Positions 19,700 to 29,784 of a stretch of 64,000 nucleotides of DNA are shown here, piece after piece (the first letter of the stretch is position 1; every line of letters starts with the position of its first letter). The stretch covers positions 207,070,127-207,134,126 of the forward strand of contig NC_134569.1 in assembly GCF_050947875.1 (NCBI RefSeq), read 5' to 3'. This stretch comes from Dermacentor variabilis. Taxonomy: Eukaryota; Arthropoda; Arachnida; Ixodida; Ixodidae. The notes under the pieces are model-generated. The model was not told the origin of the DNA, made no database searches, and saw only the letters and a list, made by a program, of their open reading frames with translations. Made by a program: the position numbers and the translations under genes.

Positions 19700-22480
19700 C
19701 GTGTGGCGAGTCTAGCAGTGCTATTGGAGGAATTAGAGGGCAGTAAATGGGATATAATAGGGCTCAGAGAAGTTAGGAGGCCAAAAGAAGAATATACAGT
19801 GCTAAAAAGCGGGCACGTCCTGTGCTACCGGGGTTTAGCGGAGAGACGAGAACTAGGAGTCGGATTCCTGATTAATAAGAATATAGGTGGTAACAGACAG
19901 GAATTCTATAGCATTAACGAGAGGGTGGCAGGTCTTGTTGTGAAACTTATTAAGAGGTAAAAAATGAAGGTTGTACAGGTCTACGCCCCTACATCCAGTC
20001 ATGATGACCAGGAAGTCGAAAGCCTCTATGAAGACGTGGAATCGGCGATGGGTAGAGTCAAAACAATATACACTATACTAATGGGCAACTTTAATGCCAA
20101 GGGAGGCCAGAAGCAGGCTGGAGACAAGGCAGTGGGGGAATATTGCATATGCACTAGGAATAGCAGGGGAGAGTTATTAGTAGAGTTTGCGGAACAGAAT
20201 AATATGGGCATAATGAATACCTTTTTCCGCAAGCGGCATAGCCGAAAGTGGACGTGGAGGAGCTCGAACGGCGAGACTAGAAATAAAATAGACTTCATAC
20301 TCTGCGCTAACCCTGGCATCATACAAGATGTGGACGTGCTCGGCAAGGTGCGCTGCAGGGACCACACGACGGTACGAACTCGAATTAGCCTAGACCTGAG
20401 GAGGGAACGGAAGCAACTGGTACATAAGAAGCCGATCAATGAGTTAGCGGTAAGAGGGAAAATAGAGGAGTTCCAGATCAAGCTACAAAACAGGTATTCG
20501 TCTTTAACTCAAGAAGAGGACCTTAGTGTTGAAGCAATGAACAACAAGCTTGTGGGCATCATTAAGGAGTGTGCAATAGAATTCCGTGACGACTCCGTTA
20601 GACAGGATACCAGTAAGCGATGGTATGAGACGAAAGATCTGATCAAGAAACGCCAAGGTATGAAAGCCTCTAACCTTACAGCTAGAATAGAACTGGCAGA
20701 ACTTTCGAAGTTAATCAACAAGCGTAAGACAGCTGACGTAAGGAAGTAAAATATGGATAGAATTGAACATGCTCTCAGGAACGGAGGAAGCCTAAACGCA
20801 GTAAAGAAGAAACTAGGAATTGGCAAGAATCAGTTGTATGCGTTAAGAGACAAAGCCGGCAATATCAATACTAATATGGATGAGTACTCCAAGTGGCTGA
20901 GGAGTTCTATAGAGATTTATACACGACGATAATGGAAGAGAAAATAGTCTAGAGGAATTCGAAATCCCACAGGTAACGCCGGAAGAAGTAAAGAAAGTTT
21001 TGGGAGATATGCAAAGGGGGAAGGCAGCTGGCGAGGATCAGGTAACAGCAGATTTGTTGAAGATTGGTGGACAGATTGTTCTAGAGAAACTGGCCACCCT
21101 GTATACGCAATGCCTCATGACCTCGAGCGTACCGGAATCTTGGAAGAACGGTAACATAATCCTAATCCATAAGAAAGGGGACGCCAAAGATTTGAAAAAC
21201 TATAGACCGATCAGCTTACTGTCAGTTGCCTACAAACTATTTACTAAGGTAATCGCAAATAGAATCAGGAACACCTTAGACTTCTGTCAAGCAAAGGACC
21301 AGGCAGGATTCCGTAAAGGCTACTCAACAACAGACCATGTTCACATTATTAATCAGGTCATAGAGAAATGTGCGGTATATAACCAACCCTTATCTATAGC
21401 TTTCATTGATTACGAGAAAGCGTTTGATTCTGTCGAAACATCAGCAGTCATGGATGCGTTACGGAACGAGGGTGTAGACGACCCATATGTCAAAATACTG
21501 AAAGATATCTATAGCGGCTCCACAGCCACCGTATTTCTCCATAAAGAAAGCAACAAAATCCCAATAAAGAAAGGCGTCAGGCAGGGAGGTACGATCTCTC
21601 CAATGCTATTCACAGCGTGTTTACAGGAGGTATTCAGAGACATGGATTGGGGAGCATTGGGGATAAAAGTTAATGGAGAATGCTTTACTAACTTGCGATT
21701 CGCTGTTGATATTGCCTTGCTTAGTAACTCAGGGGACCAATTGCAATGCATGCTCACTGACCTGGAGAGGCACAGCGGAAGAGTGGGTCTAAAAATTAAT
21801 CTGCAGAAAACTAAAGTAATGTTTAACAGTCTCGGAAGGGAACAGCAGTTTACGATAGCTAGCGAGGCACTGGAAGTGGTAAGGGAATACATCTACTTAG
21901 GGCAGGTAGTAACGGCGGATCCGGATCATGAGACGGAAATAATCAGAAGAATAAGAATAGGCTGGCGTACGTTTGGCAGGTCTTCCCAGATCATGAACAG
22001 CAGGTTGCAATTATCCCTCAAGAGAAAAGCGTATAATAGCTGTGTCTTACCAGTACTCACCTACGGGGCAGAAACCTGGAGGCTTACGAAAAGGGTTCTA
22101 CTCAAATTTAGCACGACGCAACGAGCTATGGAAAGAAGAATAGTAGGTGTAACGTTAAGGGATAAGAAAAGAGCAGATTGGATGCGGTAACAAACATGAG
22201 TTAATGACATCTTAGTTGAAATCAAGAAAAAGAAATGGGGGGGGGGGGGGCATGGGCAGGACACGTAATGAGGAGAGAAGATAACCGATGGTCCTTAAGG
22301 GTTACGGACTGGATTCCAAGGGAAGGAATGCGTAGCAGGGGGTGGCAGAAAGTTAGGTGGACGGACGAGATTAAGAAGTTTGCAGGGACGACACGGCCAC
22401 AATTAGTACAAGACGGGGGTTGTTGAAGTATGGGAGATGCCGTTGCCCTGCAGTGGGCGTAACCAGGCTGATGATGATGA
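19700..22480 (+). pseudogene. RTE-type LINE (endonuclease + reverse transcriptase), 5' truncated and inactive
   Basis: This LINE nicks DNA with an APE-type endonuclease and reverse transcribes at the nick. The copy starts inside the endonuclease (LEELEGSKWDIIGLREVRR), so about 20 residues are missing. An in-frame TAA at 19958-19960 replaces a Tyr-like codon before KMKVVQVYAPTSS. The expected GDFNAK motif reads GNFNAK. A second TAA is at 20747 and frameshifts occur near 20890-20960. The RT frame (21000-22190) has NYRPISLLSVAYKLFTKVI, AFIDYEKAFDSVE and VRQGGTISPMLFTACLQEVF, but the FADD catalytic box is FAVD. A 14-G run (22237-22250) shifts the frame before WAGHVMRREDNRW. The 3' end is GGCTGATGATGATGATG. 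The 8-bp TGTCGCGT occurs at 19692-19699 and 22481-22488, a good target duplication. Confidence 0.9.
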
Positions 22481-22813
22481 TGTCGCGTACCGTGCGGTTA
22501 ACGTCGGGAAGGGGGTAGTACGTAGCGCTGTAGAAGTGCAGCACTGCATGTCGCACCTCGTCGTAGGGGAGGGGGCCAGGTGATGGAGAGCTCAGGCGGA
22601 GTTGCAGTTCAAGTGGCAGGACGCATAGGAGTACCTGGTGCTAGAACTCCTGGCTCGTAAGGTAGTTCAGGTGCATAACCACCTCAAACTGCGGGAACCA
22701 GGCGCGGACGTAGCGGGACGCGAACGGTGGTAGCGGTTAGCTAAACTCGGGCTCAGCCGGTTAGCTATGGCAGCGTGTCGCTCGGAAGAAGGCTCGTTTT
22801 CGCGGGTCACCAC
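22371..22813 (-). pseudogene. Gag-like start of the split LTR element
   Basis: Downstream of the primer-binding site, the minus strand reads YVRAWFPQFEVVMHLNYL, a stop, then HQVLLCVLPLELQLRLSS and PYDEVRHAVLHFYSATYYPL before the RTE junction at 22488. The WF..FE...LP.E...YD.LR pattern is that of retrotransposon Gag proteins. Beyond the LINE, near 19540, the minus strand shows CADCSNQGYRHGSHTC, a possible degraded zinc knuckle. The assignment is by pattern only. Confidence 0.45.
22795..22812 (-). promoter_or_regulatory. Primer-binding site of the split LTR element
   Basis: One base inside the LTR end, the minus strand reads TGGTGACCCGCG, beginning with the tRNA-complementary TGG. Confidence 0.6.
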
Positions 22814-22950
22814 TGTAGGAAGTCATGACGGCGGCCCGGGAGCCGTGCCATCGTTCCTACATTTATTTAAGCAGAAAGGCGAAGGCGACGACAAGAGCGG
22901 CAGTTACGGCAACCAGCGTCGCAGGCTTATAGAACGGTGACTTGAAAGGG
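22814..22950 (-). repeat. Partial 5' LTR of the split LTR element
   Basis: The plus strand starts TGTAGGAAGTCATGACGGCG. It matches 18137-18260 until about 22950 and then diverges into the LINE tail, so the outer part is missing or replaced. Confidence 0.5.
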
Positions 22951-23493
22951 TCTGAAGGCGAGCTCGATGGTATGCAACCATAGTATAAAAACAGCGTTGA
23001 AACACAGACAGACAAAGCAAACACAGTACGGGCGCTGACTGCCAACGGTGACGTTATTCTGCGCAAAGAAATAGATAGCTTGAAAAAGAGGGGGGAACCG
23101 TGGAGGCAAACAGAGGGGCGGGAATTAGGGCTTAAAATTCCAGACGCGCATGGGTCTGATGGTAAAAGGTAAAAAAAAACATAATGATTAGTCAAAAAGG
23201 TGTCGGTATTTCTTGTCCGTGAGTATCTTGATAGGGCTGTTGATAGCGGAGAGCCACTTGTCCTCATTGATTTGTTCTGTGCCTCGTAACGAGGGGCAAC
23301 GCCAGAGCATATGGTCTAGGCTAGCGAAGCCATTGCAGTGCCTGCAAGAACTTGGGGCATGTGTGTTGGGATAAAGCTTGTGGAATAAAGCTGGGCTGGG
23401 ATACGAGCCTGTTTGGAATAAGCTGAGGGTCAATGCCTGCGCTCCATTTAGGTTTTCGTGAGGAAGGGAAATGTCCCTCCTGCCGAGATCCAT
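22951..23493 (-). pseudogene. C-terminal tail of an RNase-H-type (I/Jockey superfamily) LINE
   Basis: The 101-codon frame reads RRDISLPHENLNGAQALTLS, then LFQTGSYPSPALFHKLYP and CRHCNGFASLDHMLWRCPSL. That C-x2-C-x7-H-x4-C knuckle with LDHMLWRCP is the conserved end of LINE ORF2 proteins that follows an RNase H domain. RT and RNase H themselves are absent, so this is a 5'-truncated copy. The remaining 200-300 bp toward 22951 look like its 3' UTR. The junction with the LTR remnant is not precisely placed. Confidence 0.65.
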
Positions 23494-23499
23494 GGAGTA

Positions 23500-24748
23500 G
23501 CAGAAAAATTATTTGTGTGCTCCTTTCGGTGACCTATTTTAAAAGCTAAGTGCTGCGTTCAACGGCACACACATAGAGTTTCAACAGCTGCTTTTGCTGC
23601 GGGTTGTTTTGCAAGTGCTATGTGCTCAGTTTCCGCAGCACTCCAATCTCAACAGCTGTGAAACATCCGCCATGGCGTCAAGCGTACGATACTCTATCAT
23701 TGCTGGCTGTTTCGATCAACAAACCACGGGACAACGGCCTGACTAGCAGCCTATGACATTGAAGATCACCCAGGGTAACATACTAAGTTATGTGTGAATC
23801 GTATACTGAAGGCAGTTTATACCTCAGACACTATGTGTGTTGGTGCCTCTTACACGGAAAATTCACGAGCAGATTCTTTATTGAGGATGCACTGGCAAAA
23901 ATGCGAACGCTGGCGTTGGATGGCCGCATGCTGCTAACGGCTTCCGTTGCTGTGGAAAGTGGTCACAGCACCCTGACCCGTGTTTCGCGCGCAAAAACAA
24001 AAGAAAATACTAGCTGACGATGGCCTACGTGCCATTCTGCATCCATAGTAGCATACATCTTTGTTCTTGCCATAAATGAAAAAAAAGAAATGAGCAGAAC
24101 AAAAAAAGATTCACCGGTGATTCTGATACCTCCTAATACGAAATTTGAGCGCGGTTCTATACGCGTTTTCATTTCGCGATGTATTGACTGACGCGCCCAA
24201 TACATCAGTGGTTCCAAACGGAGAAGCGTATGGCGCGACTGTCTAGCTAATCAGAAGATCTCGAGAGGCAGTCTCTGAAGTGTGGGCGCGATTCACAGCA
24301 GCCGCTGTAGGCAGACCTCCGCTCATGCAGCGCGTGTTTAAACGGACGGTGCGTCGAACTCTGGCGCCAACTACTAGCCATGGTTGCTGCAGCTACGCAT
24401 CGCAGCAGCTACGCGCGGCACTACGCCTTTCTTCTCAGCCTTTCGTCATACCCATCGCATCCGCTTTCTGCCTAATGATTCCGCCACACTTTCCTCCTCC
24501 CTTTCCTTTCTCGTGCCCTCTTCACTATCACCATCTTTCAACTTACGCCGCGTTTCGCGTTTGTTTTCATCCTTCGCTGTGCTGGCATAGAGTAACATAG
24601 TAAACAAACAAGAGTGGACACTCGAGCCATTTCGCGGCCGAGCTATGAAGCTTCGCCGATTCTGCTAGGTGGCAGAGCACCTCAAAAAAACGGGGCTGTG
24701 GTTGCGGCGGCGGCTAGCAGCTTGACAGGTGGCACGAGCACTGGGGCC
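23500..24748. other. No recognisable gene
   Basis: Mixed GC-rich and pyrimidine-rich DNA, including a CT-rich stretch at 24480-24545. Small frames lack motifs or splice context. Confidence 0.45.
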
Positions 24749-26339
24749 GAATCTTATAATGGTTCGGAATACGAACCGTTCGCTTGGCCGCTTACGTCAC
24801 TAAATGTGCCACTCCCAAACCGGTGGTGGAAGAAGGAGAGGACGCGACCAATAGATGAGAGGGTGCCACCTCTGAAGTGTACGTCATTATGACGATCCAA
24901 TCGAGGAATTTCAGAATCTTTCTGCTTGCTAAATAAATGTGAAATATAAACTAAATATTATACGCCAAGTTCTCAAGTATAAACGTGTGGTGCCGGGCGT
25001 TTACGCAATGCAGAAGTAATTCGTTAACGTCATTCTTTTTCATTCTCAGCCAACAGGCGGTATCGCAAGCTTACATGAGTTGGCCGAGCGCAGCGCTATA
25101 TTGTCTGCTACCAGGAGCTCTCACGATGCACGAACAGGAACGCACTGCCAGCACTACTTAAGTAGAGACCGCGACAGAACCGTAAGGTGGCTTTTAGGGA
25201 CACCTTTACTAGCCGACTATATCAATATTTTTTCACCCTTCGTGATCGGCTCGGACATGACTTTCTCGCTGGTGCGCTGCCGCTATCCCTGCCATCTGCC
25301 CCATGGCGCGTCGCATGATAGAAGCAATGGAACTTGAAATGGAACATCACGATATACGGGCCCTGCATTGCCTACGCGAAGTTAAATCGAAGATAGTGGT
25401 GCTGATAGTTCACGCTAGGCTGTGAAATTGAGGAACAAAGTGCGGCACTCCCGAACTAGAGAAAGGAGGGCAGCCAAATAAGATATCTCCACAATATCTT
25501 CCCGTCCTGACTGTATAGCTTTATCAGCCGAACGAAGGAGGCGCTGAACCAGCCTAGGTTGAACCCTTCTGCTCGCTGAACGGCGATCTGCGAGTTATTT
25601 ACGCTGGCGATACCACTGGGAATTCGATCTAACCATGCAAATATCTTCTTGGCATTGGCTGTCAAGCGGAGGTCACGTGAAAGGTGACCCACCCCTTCTA
25701 CCAGCCAACACAGTAATTGCGAGAGGAACATTCTGGATAGTGTCGCCAGCAGAGATCTATGCCATTCCTGTGAATGCTTCACGTGCGACCGACCTCTGGG
25801 AGCTGCAGGCCGGTGGCGATGAACCGCAGCGCGCAATATTCCTTCCTCTGTGTGGAATGACCAATGGTACGCTTGCAGCCGCGTCTCTCTATTTGATAGC
25901 GTAGCCTGCAAAAGGTCTACTTAGAAAGCCGGCAAGGGTGGTGCAACTCATTATCCGTCACTTCTTCGAACGCGTATCGCACTTCCAGCCGTGGTCTATA
26001 CCGAAAGAGCAACGCCAAGCAGACGACGAAGGCAAGTAATAGCCTCCGAAGCAACCAACGCACGCGCGCGTGACCCCCGCGTGTCTCCGGGGTCACGCGA
26101 CAGGCACGCGTGGCCAGAGCCGCAAGACAACAGCCAAGCCACAGCAACGGAACCCAAAGCGGACTACCCCTTCTCCGGTTCCTACAACCGGTTTGCTTTG
26201 AAGATGATTGACATATGCGTGACGTATTCATAAATTGCGATACCGCCCCGCTGCCTCTGACGACTTGTGACGTAACCAAAATTTTGGCCAATCAGGTGAG
26301 GCCAAACGAACGGTTCCCCAACCGAACCGTTATAAGAAT
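24749..26339. mobile_element. Candidate DNA transposon with hairpin-like terminal repeats
   Basis: The left end reads GAATCTTATAATGGTTCGG then ACGAACCGTTCGCTTGGCC. The complement of the right end reads GATTCTTATAACGGTTCGG then GGAACCGTTCGTTTGGCC. Each tip is itself partly palindromic (GGTTCG...CGAACC). TTATAA lies at both tips. The interior, minus strand 25900-25440, shows one long frame with few stops (LVQRLLRSADKAIQSGREDI), but I recognise no transposase in it. Confidence 0.5.
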
Positions 26340-26635
26340 CAGCCGCTGGGCACGAGCCAGCACGTGCGAAGCCTAGTCAGGTAGCGCCCACCGGGCTCTT
26401 TTTGTAAAATGCACCTGAGCATCGTTGTTGGGTTCTTCTGCCAGCGTCTGCTTGGTCGCCGTCTCATCGTAAGAGCCCAGCAAGTTATTTTGTGTGTTGT
26501 TAACGACTTTTCTTCGCATTTCGTTATGTCACTGTTAGCCGCATAAGAGAGTGACAGCGGCCTTGTAGCCATGAACAGCTGCTGCCGATTTGCTATGCAG
26601 ACTTTCATTTCGCATTCTTTTTTTTATGCGCAGCA

Positions 26636-26755
26636 ATGAGCGGTGATGCTAGCGATAACAGCGATGCGGCACTGTCTGAGCTGCGAGGCACGTTCCATAC
26701 AATGACGACGTTAGAAAATAAAATAAAATGGTTTGTTAAGGAGTGTGGCCTATGA
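26636..26755 (+). CDS. Small ORF of 39 codons after an acceptor-like tract
   Basis: ATG at 26636 follows a T-rich run and GCGCAG at 26627-26632, which would serve as a splice acceptor. It encodes MSGDASDNSDAALSELRGTF and ends LENKIKWFVKECGL. The acidic start and lack of repeats are compatible with a short coding exon, but no homology is recognised. It may be chance. Confidence 0.2.
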   Translation: MSGDASDNSDAALSELRGTFHTMTTLENKIKWFVKECGL

Positions 26756-27360
26756 ACACATGCTGTTCGGGGCAGATAGCTTTACGATACACGCAACGAC
26801 TGCTGAAAAAGTATCGTGCTCTACTTTTGAAAAAGAAATGAAATGTAGCTATTTCTAAAGCGACACACGTGCAATATTCGCGGTATGGCAATAATGTGCT
26901 ATCTCTCAATCTCTGTAGCAGGCTATGTGCGCTCGAGCGTTCTCAGCTGTTCTACATTGGGCTGAAGATACGTGTTCTCATGTTTTAATTGTGTAGGGAG
27001 TCGTTACCGTAGAAATTTCCTTGTATCTTAGCATTTATAACAGTTCTTCCTCAACCAAAAAAGGCATTACATGAAGGAACGCAGTATCTCCATTATAAAG
27101 CTTTGCAGGCTCCAGTATTGCTTATACGAAGGAAAGTAGTGTCTACATTTAATAGCTTTGCAGCCTCCAGTATTGCTTACCTTCCGTCTGTCGTTCTACG
27201 TACTGCAGGAATCTCCACCATTTCCTCAAAATACACTGTACAGCCGAAGGACATCATGCATACTCAAGGGCAAAATTCCAAGTATCAGAAGACGACTGCA
27301 AGGCTTCGAAGAAAGCAGGTGAAGACCCCTGACACAAAGTGCTTAATTGCAGCTGTTTAA
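26756..27360. other. No recognisable gene
   Basis: AT-rich DNA. A near repeat of GCTTTGCAGCCTCCAGTATTGCTTA occurs at about 27102-27124 and 27160-27182. Confidence 0.5.
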
Positions 27361-27373
27361 TGACGGACACATT

Positions 27374-27612
27374 AATAATAATAATATTTAGGGTTTTACG
27401 TGCCAAAACCACTTTCTGATTATGAGGCACGCCGTAGTGGAGGACTCCGGAAATTTTGACCACCTGGGGTTCTTTAACGTGCACCTAAATCTAAGCACAA
27501 GGGTGTTTTCGCATTTCGCCCCCATCGAAATGCGGCCGCCGTGGCCGGGATTCGATCCCGCGACCTCGTGCTCAGCAGCCCAATACCATAGCCACTGAGC
27601 AACCACGGCGGG
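27374..27612 (-). mobile_element. tRNA-derived SINE with perfect target duplication (resembles tick Ruka)
   Basis: On the minus strand it starts CCGCCGTGGTTGCTCAGTGG (A box) and carries GGGATCGAATCCCGGC (B box). The body has GGTGCACGTTAAAGAACCCC and TTATGAT-like 3' sequence ending in an ATT-rich tail. Both flanks are the same 13 bases, TGACGGACACATT, at 27361-27373 and 27613-27625. That is direct proof of target-primed insertion. Family naming is from memory of tick SINEs and is unverified. Confidence 0.92.
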
Positions 27613-27921
27613 TGACGGACACATTGGCTTACACTTTCGAGATGAGGATGTTGGTGGTGCTCAATTATTTTTGCAGCCATTTTATTTCGTCACGCAACAA
27701 TTCACATAATTTTGGTACCCTAATTCACCCTCATTCGCAGAAGTACAAGAATAACGTCATATTTTTTTCGTTCAAAAGCAATCCCATCTTGATAAATTAA
27801 TTGCAGTTGTGTATGCGCATTGTTTCTTTTATTATCTGGATAGTTAGAACGCGTCTTCTATGTGTTTGGCTTGTGCAAAGTTATTGCCATCACGCTATTA
27901 ATTTCCGATTATTCTCCATTA

Positions 27922-28091
27922 TACCGGTGTCACACGACCACTTTCGATCGCAGTCAAGTCCGATCGAGATTGAATTTCTCGACTGTTGTTGTCTCTATCG
28001 CGCAGCTTGCGCAAAAGAACCATTTGCGACCGAGAAATTCAAATCGGATTGCGCTTGGTCGCGTATAAAAGTGCGCAATGTGACACCCGTA
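27922..28091. mobile_element. 170-bp MITE with TTA target duplication (PIF/Harbinger-like)
   Basis: The left tip is TACCGGTGTCACACG and the right-tip complement is TACGGGTGTCACATTG. Further in, GATTGAATTTCTCG and GATTTGAATTTCTCGG pair, so almost the whole element is an imperfect foldback. TTA sits at 27919-27921 and 28092-28094. A TTA target and short length fit Harbinger-type MITEs. Confidence 0.75.
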
Positions 28092-28094
28092 TTA

Positions 28095-29300
28095 CTGGCA
28101 TTTCGCTGTTTCTTCTCGTATTCATGTATCTGCCTCTTACAATCTTCCGGCAACAAATTGTTGTCTGCTGTTTTTGTGTTCTTGAGTGTGCAGCCAGTTG
28201 ATTTATATTTAAGGAACACGGCACATTTATTTACGATACACCTTTTGGCGCGAGATGCTAGACGTACAATATCATAAACGATAAAGTTCTACTTCCTCAG
28301 CAATTGGCAAGATTGTTGCGCTGACTTACAGCTTGAAACAGCAAATATGAATTTAAATGAAATCAACATGAATGAAACAGCTTTGCGCACTCGTCGTCAC
28401 AACATATAAACAGCGCCACAAGCGCCTGCATGAAATCACTCGATTTAAGCAAGGGTATGGGTCACAAACATAGCAAAATGCAATACTAAAAAACGAAACT
28501 GAAATTACGACCTCCGAGATTCGGAGGTGTGCTCGACCATCTTGGGGGCTGGTGTGTTTCGCCGGTTCCACTAGGTACGCTGAGAGCCAAAGTCGGCCGC
28601 AGGCGCCTATAGGAGTGTGCACACTTTACGTTTACTATGTTATTCTATGGTGTTGGCTCGGTCGCTTACGAGGGACGACGCCGGCACTCGACGAATAGGC
28701 GCCTAAGAGCTTGCCTTTAAAAGTGGCTGCGATATGCTGCGAATTTCACGTCAAATGTCTGCAGCAATGCCACACACGTGCGAAGGAGAAGTAACATTTT
28801 AACACGACTGTGCATTTAGCATTATGTCAGACGTGATTTCCTACAGCACTTATTTCATCGCGTCACAGCTACGCAAGGGTATCTAGGACATGCAGCGTAT
28901 CCCAGTTTTCTTGCATAAAAGGCAGGGCCATAAGACCCTACAATTGGACTAGCCCTCGTTTAGACGTGCTTTTGATGTCATTGCTCGTGTTTCTCAATAG
29001 TTTCGGTTTCTCTCTTTAAATCAGTTAGTTATTGAACGGTAAACATTAATGCCAGTGCACAACACAGGACCAATGATTATACGGACACTCAAGGCACACA
29101 GGCATAGTCATCGTCTTGCAGCTATGCTGACCGTCCATGCACGTCTCGCGTACAGTGGCTTGGAGGATCGACATATAGGCAGTTTTCGTTTAGCTGAAGA
29201 TATCCCGCCATTGAGGACGTAGCTATCCACATGTGAGGACTCGACAAATGATTCACCACCAAGCATTCCATGTGTTCCTAAGATCCTTTTACAAATCAAT
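28095..29300. other. No recognisable gene
   Basis: Contains a short hairpin (CCTCCGAGATTCGGAGG at about 28511) and moderately GC-rich DNA at 28500-28720. No exon or mobile element is assigned. Confidence 0.45.
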
Positions 29301-29309
29301 CGGGCCTAT

Positions 29310-29500
29310 ATTAACACGACAGCGTTAAGGAGCTCGTGTCGCAGAAAAGCCGGTGTCGGCGTCCACGGCGTTGGCCGTGAGCGATAAATCCCAGAAGGCA
29401 CTTCACAAATAAAAACATCTTGCAAGATGGGCTGGTGGGAATCTAACCAGGGTCTCCGGAGTGTGAGACGCTACCACTCAGCCACGAGTTCGTTCCTTCA
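29310..29500 (-). mobile_element. tRNA-derived SINE, second family
   Basis: On the minus strand the head reads GTGGCTGAGTGGTAGCGTCT (A box) and CCTGGTTAGATTCCCACC (B box, slightly altered). The body follows with GATTTATCGCTCACGGCC and CGACACGAGCTCCTTAACGC. The 3' part resembles short repeats I recall from tick genomes. Ends are approximate. Confidence 0.65.
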
Positions 29501-29784
29501 AAACAGGACAAAATCGCCTCTAGTGAATGCGGTGTTGTCTTACAAACGTGCCGTAAAAAGTTATACTGCAGCGACTATCGGTAATTATGACCATGTAACT
29601 TACAGAAGTCGAAGTTTCACGACTAGCGAAGTACGTTTCCACTAAACTTCTGCGCTCTGCGTACACGAAGAGCCATCTTGCGGCAAACACAGAAGACTCC
29701 CTCCTCGCAACGTACGGCACAGCCCCGACACGTGGCGCGCCACTCGCCCCATGACTAAAGCCCCTTAAACTTCGTAGGCGTAAG

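Larger units (their letters stand above)
18137..22950 (-). mobile_element. Short LTR retroelement split by an RTE insertion
   Basis: Direct repeats begin TAGGAAGTC at 18139 and 22817 and share GGCGGCC and ACCAGCGT..CAGGCTT. The right copy is followed inward on the minus strand by a TGGTGACCCGCG primer-binding site, and the left copy by a purine tract. Removing the LINE at 19700-22480 leaves only about 1.6 kb of interior, so the element is internally deleted or non-autonomous. Gag-like residues appear at 22720-22489. No protease, RT or integrase was seen. Confidence 0.6.

Noticed and set aside
29430..29500. Possible tRNA gene
   Set aside because: Has A- and B-box-like blocks, but no complete acceptor stem, and continues into a SINE body.
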